34,952 bases of DNA, taken from assembly GCA_026706665.1 (NCBI GenBank), contig JAPOYI010000172.1, forward strand, positions 1 to 34,952, in the 5' to 3' direction. Shown one piece after another: positions 24,596 through 33,425 of the stretch. The DNA is from Gammaproteobacteria bacterium. GTDB taxonomy: Bacteria; Pseudomonadota; Gammaproteobacteria; Pseudomonadales; Azotimanducaceae. The translations under genes were made by a program, and so were the position numbers. The first letter of the stretch is position 1, and the number at the start of each line of letters is the position of its first letter. The notes beneath the pieces are model-generated. The model was given only the letters and a program-made list of their open reading frames with translations, was not told the origin of the DNA and ran no database searches.

Positions 24596-25351
24596 TCAAT
24601 ACTCGACAGCGCCATGTTCGAAGGTGAAACCGTCTGCCGGCATCCATAGCCGGTGTCGTCTGCCTTCGGCGTCCAGGTTCCAATCGTCGTAACCGGCGTC
24701 TTCCCGCCACATCGCCACGCGCACGTTGTCGCCGGACCGGGCGATTCGTGTCACGTAGAAGCGCGCGGGATTGGCTCGCAGTCTCCCAAGCAAGGCCGAT
24801 ACGGTCGCATGTTGCGCCATCTGGTACAGCGTGACCCAAGTTGGCGCGACGAGATCGATCTCCCCGGCCGTGTGCTTTGCCAATGCATCGGTCGGACGTA
24901 TCCACCGGTGCGCTTCTATTTCGCCTCCGTCGACGTTGATCGCCTGCTCCCGGCTGCGGGCGGCGAAGAACCAGGTGGCGAAACGCGCCGGCACGTCGGG
25001 CGGCGGCGTCCAATGGGAGAACCAGACGAACTCCCCCGCATCGAGATCGAGACCCGCTTCCTCCCGCGCTTCGCGTGCCGCGGCGTTTCGGGCGCCGGCG
25101 TGCCTGTAGTCACGGGATTGCGGGTCGCCCTCCCCCGGATAGTCGTCCGGGTCGATGCGTCCGCCGGGAAAGACCCACATGCCGCCGAAGTCGATACGCG
25201 AATTCTTGCGCAGCATCAGTACCTGTGGCCCGTCGCCGGTGTCCCGCAGCAGCACGACGGTGGCGGCCGGCACGGCGGGGCGTACGGCGTCCTTGCCATG
25301 AGGTCCGGCGGCGCCGTACATGTCGTTTCTGTGCCGGGATTCCTCGGTCAT
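24596..25351 (-). CDS. Nudix hydrolase with expanded Nudix box
   Basis: 251 residues from the ATG at 25351 (GGAAC a few bases upstream); a longer frame reaches 25435 but would run through the Fur-box-like site. Residues 24-55 form the first strand (VPAATVVLLRDT, VLMLRKN), then FGGMWVFPGGRID and, after a spacer of about 28 residues, AAREAREEAGLDL. The canonical box needs only a few residues between GG and the RExxEE helix, so the loop is enlarged, as in the NUDT19/RP2-type subgroup. The catalytic REAREEAG is intact. Members of that subgroup hydrolyse CoA derivatives or nucleoside diphosphate compounds; the substrate here is unknown. It is divergent from the TonB-dependent receptor. Confidence 0.85.
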   Translation of the reverse strand: MTEESRHRNDMYGAAGPHGKDAVRPAVPAATVVLLRDTGDGPQVLMLRKNSRIDFGGMWVFPGGRIDPDDYPGEGDPQSRDYRHAGARNAAAREAREEAGLDLDAGEFVWFSHWTPPPDVPARFATWFFAARSREQAINVDGGEIEAHRWIRPTDALAKHTAGEIDLVAPTWVTLYQMAQHATVSALLGRLRANPARFYVTRIARSGDNVRVAMWREDAGYDDWNLDAEGRRHRLWMPADGFTFEHGAVEY

Positions 25352-25419
25352 CTGTGTTCCGCAGTGGGCTTCGTCCCCGGTATGTTCCGCCGTCGCGTGC
25401 CATAAAACAAGATTCTTAT

Positions 25420-25434
25420 TGCGAATCCTTCTCA
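25420..25434. promoter_or_regulatory. Fur-box-like site before the TonB receptor
   Basis: TGCGAAT-C-CTTCTCA matches the 7-1-7 Fur consensus (TGATAAT-n-ATTATCA) at 10 of 14 positions, with further imperfect hexamer matches to the left (GATTCT, TATTGC). It lies 43 bases before the receptor start and in the divergent promoter region of the Nudix gene. Iron-dependent repression of the receptor, and perhaps of the genes after it, is inferred. Confidence 0.5.
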
Positions 25435-25477
25435 TTTAGATTAGCGTATGTGTCTGATCCCCTGAAAGGACACGTCA

Positions 25478-27754
25478 ATGGAGCGAGAACACATCGCCAA
25501 GAGGATCCGACTGGCTCGCGTGTGCGCTTTCCCAGTGCTCGCCGCGGCAATGGGATCCCATGTCCTCGCGAAGGAAGAACCGCCGCCGTTCCTCGAAGAA
25601 GTCACCATCGTCGGCAGCCGCGACGATGCCAGGAACATGCCGGGCGCAGCCCATGTCGTCGGGCCCGATGATCTGGCGCGATTTGCCTATACCGATATCC
25701 AGCGCATGGCGCGGCAGGTGCCGGGGGTCTCCATACAGGTCGAGGACGGATACGGCCTGCGGCCCAACATCAGCATCCGCGGCGTGGCGAGCGAACGCAG
25801 CGGCCGTATCACGTTGCTTGAAGACAATGTCCTGATCGCCCCGGCGCCCTACTCCGCACCATCGGCGTACTACTTCCCCACGGCAGGGCGAATGCACTCT
25901 CTCGAGGTGCTCAAGGGTCCTGCGGCCATCACGCAGGGACCGTATACCATCGGAGGCGCATTGAATCTCGTATCGACGCCCATCCCCTCGGAAATGACCG
26001 GATCGGTGGTTGCCGAAGGTGGCCAGTACGACACCTGGCGGCTGCACGCAACCTACGGCGGTTCGATGGACCGCGGACTCGGATTCCTGATCGAGACCCA
26101 CCAATGGGTGTCGGACGGATACCAGGCGGTGGATCGCGGCGGCGACAGCGGTCTCGTGCTTTCCGACTACACCCTGAAAGCGCGCTTCGCGCCGCCCGAC
26201 TCCCGCCATGGATTCGACGCGAAGCTGCAGTTCGCGGACCAGGTTTCCGACCAGAGCTACCTGGGATTGACCGATGCGGACTTCGCCAGCGACCCATTCC
26301 GGCGCTATGGGCTTTCGGCGCTGGATGAGATTGATACCGATCATGAGCAACTGATCCTCCGGTATACATACGCGCTTGGCACCTCGGCCGAGTTCTCTGC
26401 CGTTGCGTACAACAACACCCATGCGCGCAACTGGTTCAAGACCGAAGGCATCGACTTCGACGGCAGCGAGAACGCGCAGAGGTTGTCCCGCACCAGTTGG
26501 TCGAACGTGATTCGGGCGGCAAACACGGGCGCGATGCTGTCAGGATTGGACCAGAGCGGGTTGCTGGCGATTCTGCACGGTAGCGCCGACACCCCCGCTG
26601 GAAGCATCCAGATACGTTCGAATGCCCGGGAGTACTTCTCGCGCGGCCTGCAACTGGGGCTGGCGTGGAACCCCGCTTTCGGGGAAACCGAACACGCGAT
26701 CGACATCGGGGTCCGGCTGCACGCCGACGAAGAGGATCGATTGCAGCGCAACAGTGCCTATAGCCAGCGTCGCGGCGCGCTCATGCTCGACGACGCCGGC
26801 CTGCTCGGCAACGCCGGCAACCGCATACAGGAAGCCCGCGCCGTTTCCGTCTTCGCGCAGGATCGCATCGAAATCGACCGCTGGTCGGTGTCGGCCGGAT
26901 TGCGCTACGAGGACATCGAACAGAAACGAACGCGCTATGAAACGCGTTCCGGCCGCACCGCCGACCCCGCCGCTCGTTCCGCCGACAACCTGCGTGATCG
27001 CCGCGAGAATTCCACGCGGGTGCTGTTGCCCGGCGTTGGCGCGAGCTTCGATGCCGCCGAAAGTGCACAGTTTTTCATTGGCGCGCACAAGGGCTTCACG
27101 GCTCCCGGCAATGCGCCCGGCGTCGAGGAAGAGACCGCGTTCAACTACGAGGCAGGCGCACGGATCTACGGCCAACGTTGGAGCGGTGAGCTAACGGCTT
27201 TCTTCAGCGACTACGACAACCTTCTTGGCGAATGCACGGCCTCCTCGGGAGCTGACTGCGAGATTGGGGATGCCTTCAACGGCGATGCGGCGACAGTGCG
27301 CGGCATCGAGGCGTCATTCAGCACCGATCTCTTGACCGGGCCGGGCTTCCGGTTGCCGTTGACGCTGACGTTCACGCACATGGATGCCAGGTTCGACTCG
27401 GACGTGGCGGATACGGATTTTTTCGGTGACGTGCGGCGCGGCGACCCGCTGCCATACCTTCCGAAGCAACAGGCGCATGCCGCGCTCGGGGTGTTGCGCG
27501 GCCGGGCCGAGGCCAACATCGCCCTGCAATATGTCGACGAAGTCTGCGTGCGCGCTTCCTGCGGCGAGTTTTCGAAAACCGATTCCGCCCTGACCGTCGA
27601 TGCGGCCGCGTCATGGCGGCTGAATACCCGCATCACGCTGTTCGCCCGAATCGAGAACCTGACCCGCTCGACGGGCATTCTCGGCCGGCATCCGTACGGC
27701 GCCCGCCCGAACAAGGACCGCTCGCTGGCGGCGGGGGTGCGGGCGACATTCTAA
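25478..27754 (+). CDS. TonB-dependent outer-membrane receptor, FecA-like
   Basis: 758-residue outer-membrane transporter, preceded by AAGGA. It has a signal peptide ending near residue 31 (SHVLA), a probable TonB box EEVTIVGSR (residues 40-48), a plug domain (VPGVSIQVEDGYGLRPNISIRGV, LEVLKGPAAITQGPYTIGGALNLV) and a 22-stranded barrel ending in a terminal Phe (GVRATF). The length and the LRPNISIRG and LEDNVLIAPAPYSAP plug segments are like FecA-type receptors for ferric citrate and similar chelates. No fecR/fecI-type regulators adjoin. A Fur-box-like site is upstream. The same-strand hydroxylase gene begins 89 bases downstream, so cotranscription is possible. The ligand cannot be read from the sequence. 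Confidence 0.9.
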   Translation: MEREHIAKRIRLARVCAFPVLAAAMGSHVLAKEEPPPFLEEVTIVGSRDDARNMPGAAHVVGPDDLARFAYTDIQRMARQVPGVSIQVEDGYGLRPNISIRGVASERSGRITLLEDNVLIAPAPYSAPSAYYFPTAGRMHSLEVLKGPAAITQGPYTIGGALNLVSTPIPSEMTGSVVAEGGQYDTWRLHATYGGSMDRGLGFLIETHQWVSDGYQAVDRGGDSGLVLSDYTLKARFAPPDSRHGFDAKLQFADQVSDQSYLGLTDADFASDPFRRYGLSALDEIDTDHEQLILRYTYALGTSAEFSAVAYNNTHARNWFKTEGIDFDGSENAQRLSRTSWSNVIRAANTGAMLSGLDQSGLLAILHGSADTPAGSIQIRSNAREYFSRGLQLGLAWNPAFGETEHAIDIGVRLHADEEDRLQRNSAYSQRRGALMLDDAGLLGNAGNRIQEARAVSVFAQDRIEIDRWSVSAGLRYEDIEQKRTRYETRSGRTADPAARSADNLRDRRENSTRVLLPGVGASFDAAESAQFFIGAHKGFTAPGNAPGVEEETAFNYEAGARIYGQRWSGELTAFFSDYDNLLGECTASSGADCEIGDAFNGDAATVRGIEASFSTDLLTGPGFRLPLTLTFTHMDARFDSDVADTDFFGDVRRGDPLPYLPKQQAHAALGVLRGRAEANIALQYVDEVCVRASCGEFSKTDSALTVDAAASWRLNTRITLFARIENLTRSTGILGRHPYGARPNKDRSLAAGVRATF

Positions 27755-27843
27755 CGGCTTTCCTGATTCGGAGGGATCGCCGAGACCGACACGGCGGGCC
27801 GATTGGACGCTATCCTTTTCCCCGAAGCACGGGAAGGATGAGC

Positions 27844-28731
27844 ATGCCGGGTTCTACCGTCGCAGGCAGGGTGATCGTCGTCGTGTCCTACCCGGCGGTC
27901 ATCGCTTTCGGCCTCGGCCTGTACGCCGTGCTGGCGGCGCAAGACCTGCATGTCACGCTCGCCGCCTACATCGCCGTGCTGGCCGGCGCCGCAATCGTCA
28001 CCCTGCACGAGTTGAAGTGGCCGTGCCGGACCGAGTGGCGGCCCGGCCTGGGGGAAGTCGGAGCGGACATGCTGTTCATGCTCTTTGTGCAGGTGGCGTT
28101 GCCCTATCTCCTGTCGATCACCCTGGTGATCTTCCTCGCGGAACAGCTGCGCGACGGTGGATTGACGGTGTCGGGACTCTGGCCCCACGAGTGGCCGGTG
28201 GCCGCCCAGGCGGCCCTGATGCTGGCCGCAGCCGACTTCTTTCGGTACTGGCTGCACCGCTCGTTCCACACCTACGAGTTCATGTGGCGTTATCACGCCG
28301 TCCACCACTCACCTCACCGCCTGTACTGGTTGAATGTGGGCCGGTTCCATCCGCTGGAGAAGGCGGTCCAGTTTGCTGTCGACACCCTTCCCTTTGCGCT
28401 GGTGGGCGTCTCGACCGAGGTACTGGCCGCCTATTTCGTCTTCTACGCCATCAACGGGTTCTTCCAGCATTCGAACTGCGACGTGCGCCTGGGACCGCTC
28501 AACTACATCGTCAGTGGTCCTGAACTGCACCGCTGGCATCACTCGGAGTTCAGCGAAGAATCGGACACCAACTTCGGCAACAACCTGATCATCTGGGATA
28601 TCCTCTTCGGCACCCGTTTCCTGCCTGCCAACCGGGTGGTCGGACGACTCGGGCTTGTCAACCGGAACTACCCGACCGGATTCCTCGCCCAGATGAGAAC
28701 GCCGTTCGTACCGGGCCTGGACAAGCGCTGA
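27844..28731 (+). CDS. Fatty acid hydroxylase/sterol desaturase family protein
   Basis: 295-residue integral-membrane di-iron oxygenase. Histidine clusters are HRSFH (138-142), HAVHH (151-155), His209 (FFQHSN) and HRWHH (229-233), the full set of the family, between about five hydrophobic helices; LIIWDILFGT closes the domain as usual. Such enzymes hydroxylate or desaturate fatty acyl, sterol or carotenoid substrates. ATG at 27844 has GGAAGG with 6-base spacing; ATG 27838 is too close to it. Its TGA overlaps the GH3 gene's ATG (TGATG), so the two are coupled. The substrate is unknown; see the GH3 and enolase-superfamily neighbours. Confidence 0.88.
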   Translation: MPGSTVAGRVIVVVSYPAVIAFGLGLYAVLAAQDLHVTLAAYIAVLAGAAIVTLHELKWPCRTEWRPGLGEVGADMLFMLFVQVALPYLLSITLVIFLAEQLRDGGLTVSGLWPHEWPVAAQAALMLAAADFFRYWLHRSFHTYEFMWRYHAVHHSPHRLYWLNVGRFHPLEKAVQFAVDTLPFALVGVSTEVLAAYFVFYAINGFFQHSNCDVRLGPLNYIVSGPELHRWHHSEFSEESDTNFGNNLIIWDILFGTRFLPANRVVGRLGLVNRNYPTGFLAQMRTPFVPGLDKR

Positions 28732-30377
28732 TGTCTCCGCAGATAGGCGATCTGCTCGCCAGGACAGGTCTGTCCGTCCGGCATGGACGCAGATATGCGC
28801 GGCGGATCGCGGCCACGAAGTCGCCCGGCGAAACGCAGCAGAGAGTTCTCGAGCGCATAGTGGAGGACGGCGCCGGTACGGCCTTCGGCAAGCGCCACGG
28901 GTTTGCAGCGGTGCGCAGCCTCGCCGACTTGCGCCACGCGGTGCCGGTGCAAAGCTACGAGGATCTGCGCGATGACATCGAAGCGCAGGAGTTCACCGGT
29001 GAGCCGAGGCTCACCGCGGACCGTCCCGTGTACTACAACCGCACGAGCGGCACCGTGGCGGCACCGAAGAACATACCGGTGACGGCAGCGGGCCTGACGC
29101 GAATCCAGCGCAACCAGCAGCTTGGCGCTTATGCGTTCTCACGCTGGCCGGGGCTGTTCGGCGGCAAGGTATTCGCGGTGTCCGGTGCCGCGGTGGAAGG
29201 CCACATGGCGGGCGGTACGCCGTACGGCTCGGCATCCGGCCTGCTGTACGAGAAGCAGCCGCGGCTTCTCCGCGCCCGATACGTGTTGCCGGCGGAGCTG
29301 TCCGCCATCGAAGACTACGAGCAGCGGTATCTCGCGATGGCGGTATTCGGCGTCGCCGAGCCCCGGGTCACGTGTACCGCGATACCGAATTCCTCGACGC
29401 TGGTCCGGCTGCTCGACCTTGTCAACCAGCGCCCCGACGATGTTCTGCGCATGGTGGCGGACGGACGTCTGCCCGATGGCGTTCGCAGCGAGGCGACGCC
29501 GGGTCGTCATCCCGATAGGGCAGCCCGGCTTCAGGCCAAGCTGGATGCCGCCGGCAGGCTCACCTATGCGGACATCTGGCCGGATCTTGCCGGCGTCGTG
29601 ACGTGGACAGGTGGTAGCTGCGGTGTGGCCATCCGGGCGCTCCAGCCCATGCTTCCCGCCGGTTGCGGAATCATCGAGTTGGGCTACGTTGCGAGCGAAG
29701 TCCACGGCACCGTCAACGTCGATCCGCACCGCAACGCCTGCCTGCCGACCCTTGACCAGACGATCTTCGAGTTCGTGCCGCGAGAGCGTTGGGAGACCGG
29801 CGATCCGACCGAAGCGGTCGGCCTTGCCGAACTCGAGGAGGGCGAGGATTACTACGTGATCGTGACCACGGCCGATGGCCTCTACCGGTACGACATGAAC
29901 GACATCGTGCGCGTCACGGGGTGGCTGCACGACACGCCCACACTCGCCTTCGTGCAAAAGGGCAAGGGCGTCACCAGCATCACCGGAGAAAAGGTGCACG
30001 AGTCGCAGGTATTGGATGCCGTATGCTCGGCGCTCGAGGAGCGGGAGATCGAGTCGACCTTCTTTATCGCGTTGGCCGATCCGGAGACCGCCACCTACAC
30101 GCTCTACGTGGAGACGCGGGGGGAAGGCACGTCGGATGCCGGTTTCGCCGGGTTGGTCGATGCGAGGCTGGCGTCTGCCAATATCGAATACCAGGGCAAG
30201 CGCACCAGCGCGCGCCTGGCGCCGATGCGCGTTGTATGGCTCGCGCCCGGCACGGGCGAAGCGTACCGGGCGCGCCGCGTTTCCGAGGGTCAACGCGACG
30301 CCCAGTTCAAGTACCTGCACCTCCAGTATGCGGGCGAGTGTGGCTTCGATTTCGATGCACATGCCCGGGCGGGGTGA
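28731..30377 (+). CDS. GH3-family adenylate-forming acyl-amido synthetase
   Basis: 548-residue protein of the GH3 family, best known from plant enzymes that adenylate a carboxylic acid (auxin, jasmonate, benzoate) and couple it to an amino acid. The ATP-binding motif RTSGTVAAPKNIPV is near residue 104-117; GYVASEVHGTVNV resembles the second motif, GLYRYDMNDIVRV the third (YRYxxGDxV in plants) and KGVTSITGEKVHESQV the hinge leading to the C-terminal lid. N-terminal FGKRHGF and VPVQSYEDLRDDIE are also typical. Bacterial GH3 proteins are mostly uncharacterised. It is coupled to the hydroxylase gene upstream and followed after 4 bases by the enolase-superfamily gene. Confidence 0.88.
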   Translation: MSPQIGDLLARTGLSVRHGRRYARRIAATKSPGETQQRVLERIVEDGAGTAFGKRHGFAAVRSLADLRHAVPVQSYEDLRDDIEAQEFTGEPRLTADRPVYYNRTSGTVAAPKNIPVTAAGLTRIQRNQQLGAYAFSRWPGLFGGKVFAVSGAAVEGHMAGGTPYGSASGLLYEKQPRLLRARYVLPAELSAIEDYEQRYLAMAVFGVAEPRVTCTAIPNSSTLVRLLDLVNQRPDDVLRMVADGRLPDGVRSEATPGRHPDRAARLQAKLDAAGRLTYADIWPDLAGVVTWTGGSCGVAIRALQPMLPAGCGIIELGYVASEVHGTVNVDPHRNACLPTLDQTIFEFVPRERWETGDPTEAVGLAELEEGEDYYVIVTTADGLYRYDMNDIVRVTGWLHDTPTLAFVQKGKGVTSITGEKVHESQVLDAVCSALEEREIESTFFIALADPETATYTLYVETRGEGTSDAGFAGLVDARLASANIEYQGKRTSARLAPMRVVWLAPGTGEAYRARRVSEGQRDAQFKYLHLQYAGECGFDFDAHARAG

Positions 30378-30381
30378 ACGG

Positions 30382-31494
30382 ATGAGAATCAGCGGACTTT
30401 CGGTCTTTGCTTTCCCAGTGCCCTTCAAGGTGGTGTTCCGGCATGCTTCGGCGAGCCGTGGCCGCGCCGAGAACCTGATCGTCGCGGTCCACGGCGACAA
30501 TGGCGACGTGGGCTATGGCGAGGGATGCCCGAGGCACTACGTCACCGGCGAAACCGTACCCGGGGGATTGGCGTTCATCCGCGCCCATGCCGACTCGTTC
30601 GTTGCCGAGGTGCACGACCTCGATAGCCTGCGCGCCTGGATGCTTGCGCACCGGGACGCCATCGACCGAAACCCGGCGGCCTTCTGCGCGATGGAAATCG
30701 CCACGCTTGACCTGTTCGGACGCGCTTGTCGCAAATCCGTTGAAGCACTGCTCGGATTGCCACCGCTCCACGGGTCCTTCCGGTATTCGGCCGTACTCGG
30801 CGACGCGCCCCATCCCGCCTATCGCTGGCAGCTTCATCGCTATCGCAGGCGCGGCTTTTCCGACTTCAAGGTGAAGCTCTCGGGCCACCCGGCCCGTGAC
30901 CGGCGAAAGATGCAAGCCCTCGCCGGCACCGCGTCCTCCATTCGCCTGGATGCCAATAACCTGTGGACCTCGGCGGATGACTGTATCGGCGACCTGGCTG
31001 GTCTGCCGGGGCAGCCATTCGCCATCGAGGAACCGCTAGGCGTTGGCGATCTGGATGGATTCCGTACGGTTGGCGAGGCGTTGGCCATGCGCGTCATACT
31101 CGATGAAAGTCTGCTCCGCGCAGAGCAACTCGAATCGCTGCCGGACCCGGAACGCTGGATCGTCAACCTGCGCGTGTCCAAGATGGGCGGCATCCTGCGA
31201 TCGATCGACGTCGCGAAACGCGCTGCCAGCCTGGGCATCGACATGATCGTCGGTTGCCAGGTCGGGGAAACCAGCATCCTCACCCGGGCCGCGTTGCCGG
31301 TCATGCGTTCCCTGGGCACGAACCTCGTTGCCGCGGAAGGCGCGTTCGGCACATGGCTGCTGCAACGCGATCTGACCTCTCCTTCCCTGACGTTTGGCGA
31401 CGCCGGTCGGCTGGCGGTCGGTGACGTCTCGGACAACCCCGGTCTTGGACTCGGCGTCTGCTGCGAGGAACTGACCCCCCTGGAGCATGCGTGA
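30382..31494 (+). CDS. Enolase-superfamily enzyme, muconate lactonizing subgroup
   Basis: 370-residue enzyme with the complete acid/base set of the MLE subgroup: KVK at residues 163-165 (the KxK motif), metal ligands Asp190 (RLDANN), Glu216 (IEEPL) and Asp241 (ILDES), and Lys267 (VSKMGG) on the opposite side of the barrel. The subgroup includes dipeptide epimerases, N-succinyl amino acid racemases, o-succinylbenzoate synthase and cycloisomerases. Next to a GH3 ligase, an amino acid or dipeptide epimerase function is attractive, but that is inference. The start follows GGGTGAACGG. The stop overlaps the next gene's start (GTGA). Confidence 0.85.
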   Translation: MRISGLSVFAFPVPFKVVFRHASASRGRAENLIVAVHGDNGDVGYGEGCPRHYVTGETVPGGLAFIRAHADSFVAEVHDLDSLRAWMLAHRDAIDRNPAAFCAMEIATLDLFGRACRKSVEALLGLPPLHGSFRYSAVLGDAPHPAYRWQLHRYRRRGFSDFKVKLSGHPARDRRKMQALAGTASSIRLDANNLWTSADDCIGDLAGLPGQPFAIEEPLGVGDLDGFRTVGEALAMRVILDESLLRAEQLESLPDPERWIVNLRVSKMGGILRSIDVAKRAASLGIDMIVGCQVGETSILTRAALPVMRSLGTNLVAAEGAFGTWLLQRDLTSPSLTFGDAGRLAVGDVSDNPGLGLGVCCEELTPLEHA

Positions 31495-31919
31495 ATCGCC
31501 GCTTCGCGCTCGCCATCCTGATTCTCGGAGTCGCCTTCCTGGCCCGTGTCGCCGGTCAGTTCATCCAGGTCGTTGCGCCGGTGGAGTTTTTCCCGCCGCT
31601 GGAAATGTGGCAGGGCAGCAATCTGCCCTACCCAGCACTGTTCGCTGCCCAGATCGGAATTCTGCTGCTGATCGCCTGGGTATACGCGCGGATGACTGCC
31701 GGTCGCAGCGTCATGCCGCCAAGATTCGCCGTGGCGGTAATCGTGCTCGGGGCCATCTACTTCAGCGTGATGGCCGTCCGGCTGGTGCTTGGACTCACCA
31801 CAATGGCAGACATCAAATGGTTCGCGTCACCAATACCGACGATCTTCCACCTGGTGCTTGCGACTATTGTCATGGTGATTGGTAGCTACGCGCGGGGTTC
31901 GCCGCGAAAGGGGGCGTGA
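31491..31919 (+). CDS. Four-helix membrane protein, unknown function
   Basis: 142 residues starting with GTG that overlaps the preceding stop. Four hydrophobic helices are predicted by eye at about residues 5-27, 48-67, 79-101 and 115-134, with a Pro-rich loop (VAPVEFFPPLEMW) after the first and a basic C-terminus (RGSPRKGA). The family was not recognised. It is the last gene of the hydroxylase-GH3-enolase unit; the tight overlap suggests a shared role, such as lipid or product transport or anchoring of the membrane hydroxylase. Confidence 0.75.
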   Translation: MNRRFALAILILGVAFLARVAGQFIQVVAPVEFFPPLEMWQGSNLPYPALFAAQIGILLLIAWVYARMTAGRSVMPPRFAVAVIVLGAIYFSVMAVRLVLGLTTMADIKWFASPIPTIFHLVLATIVMVIGSYARGSPRKGA

Positions 31920-31959
31920 ACTGCTGATTGATGGGCCGGCCCGTCGCACGTTGGCCCGG

Positions 31960-32700
31960 TCAGTAGACGAAAGCACGCCTCCCCGTGCATAGAACCGTAG
32001 TTGTCGTCTCGCAGTCATAGCTGCCTGACGCGTAAGTGTCAGTGGCGCGGTAGACTACTTCCCCGCCGAGCATATCGTGGATGTGCAGTACGACTTTCCT
32101 GGTCGCTCCGCTCTCGACGAAGCTTGGCTCCCAGCTGCTCGGAGCCGTGTGTTCCCACGTCCAGTCGCCGAGAGGCGCGTCCTCGCCCAGTTCCCAGGGA
32201 TCGTCCAACCGACTCCGGGTTTCACCCTGCCGTGGGGCCTTGGAGAAGATCGTCTGGCTAGTCCATCTGGCCCCGTGCCACGATGCCGCGAACTCCCCCG
32301 CCTCACGGCACAGGATGGACGCGGACAGGTAGGACCAGGGACTCCCGTCGCCTTCGATGGCTTGCATCAGCGGGACGGCTTCCAGCGGCCTCGGAGGACT
32401 CAAGAACATGCCTTCCAGCTTGGGACAGTCTTCCGGCAGGATCAGTGGGGCGTCCGCCGGTACCGCCCAGATGATGCCGTTTCCATCGCCACCTGATCTG
32501 TACTCATAGGCGTGCAGGGCAAATCCCGCCTTGAGCCGGAGCGTGTCGAATACACCGACCAGCTTGTTGGCGTCGTAGGGGCTGGCAACCCAGCCGGAGG
32601 GTTGGCCTGGGCGTTCAAATGGCGGAGGAAGGCCTCTAGCCCTCGCCGCGGATCGCCGGAGGCGATTGACGCGCGAAAGCGGAAAGGAAAAGGATGACAT
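31960..32700 (-). CDS. Hypothetical protein, unrecognised
   Basis: 246 residues from ATG 32700 (AAGGA-like purines are absent; a longer frame to 32841 would overlap the DUF1993 promoter). It is rich in Trp and Pro, with no signal peptide or membrane helix. Recognisable patches are LKAGFALHAYEYRSGGDGNG, IIWAVPADAPL, WHGARWTSQTIF and a C-terminal HIHDMLGGEVVYRATDTY followed by a Cys pair. Codon use is less GC-biased than in neighbouring genes. I could not assign a family. It is convergent with the GH3 operon and divergent from the DUF1993 gene. Confidence 0.6.
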   Translation of the reverse strand: MSSFSFPLSRVNRLRRSAARARGLPPPFERPGQPSGWVASPYDANKLVGVFDTLRLKAGFALHAYEYRSGGDGNGIIWAVPADAPLILPEDCPKLEGMFLSPPRPLEAVPLMQAIEGDGSPWSYLSASILCREAGEFAASWHGARWTSQTIFSKAPRQGETRSRLDDPWELGEDAPLGDWTWEHTAPSSWEPSFVESGATRKVVLHIHDMLGGEVVYRATDTYASGSYDCETTTTVLCTGRRAFVY

Positions 32701-32855
32701 CGGCTTGAGACTATACAGGTCATCCTCCTGGCCGGTCACTCGGTTGGTTTCTCTCCCCCTGAGGTCAAACCGAACCAGGCACGCCGGCGATCCGCTCTGT
32801 GCGATACTTTCCGCTTCGCTTGACGACACGCAAAGTTCCACAGGAAGGCCCCTTC

Positions 32856-33380
32856 ATGTCTATCACCCTCTACGATGCCACCGCTCTCACCTTTCTCCAG
32901 ATTCTCGGCGGCGCCGAGCGGGTTCTGGAGAAGGGCCGCGCGCACTGCGAAGAGAATGACATCGACCTCGACGACATCGTCGGGATGCGATTGATCGAGG
33001 ACATGCATCCGTTTCGGTACCAGGTCGTTGCCATGACTCACCATTCGCTGGGTGCGATCCGCGCCGTGGAAGCGGGAACCTTCAGCCCCCCGGCGTCAGA
33101 TACGGATCAAGACTATGGCGCCCTTCAGCGACTCGTTTCCGACACGCGCGAAGCAATCAGCGCTTACTCGGCCGATGCCATAAACGGCCTCGCCGACAAC
33201 CGGGTTGAGTTCAGGTCCGGCAGTTTCAGCCTGCCGTACCGGGGCGCGGACTTCCTGCTGTCGTTTTCGTTGATGAACTTCTACTTTCACGCGACGACCG
33301 CCTACGACATGCTGCGCATGAGGGGCGTGCAGATCGGCAAGCGGGACTACGCCGGCAGGGTACGATTCCTGAAGGAGTAA
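32856..33380 (+). CDS. DUF1993 family protein
   Basis: 174-residue protein whose pattern matches the DUF1993 family: MSITLYDATALTFLQILGG at the start, AHCEEN, RLIEDMHPFRYQV, THHSLGAIRAVEAGTFSP, and the C-terminal DFLLSFSLMNFYFHATTAYD and GKRDYAGR. The fold is related to the DinB-like four-helix bundle. The function is unknown. ATG at 32856 has AGGAAGG upstream and matches the family N-terminus; the longer frame from 32799 does not. It stands alone, convergent with putA 45 bases away. Confidence 0.85.
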   Translation: MSITLYDATALTFLQILGGAERVLEKGRAHCEENDIDLDDIVGMRLIEDMHPFRYQVVAMTHHSLGAIRAVEAGTFSPPASDTDQDYGALQRLVSDTREAISAYSADAINGLADNRVEFRSGSFSLPYRGADFLLSFSLMNFYFHATTAYDMLRMRGVQIGKRDYAGRVRFLKE

Positions 33381-33425
33381 CGCCCCCGGACGTTCCCCAC
33401 TTTCGTTAACGCGAATGCCGTCCGC

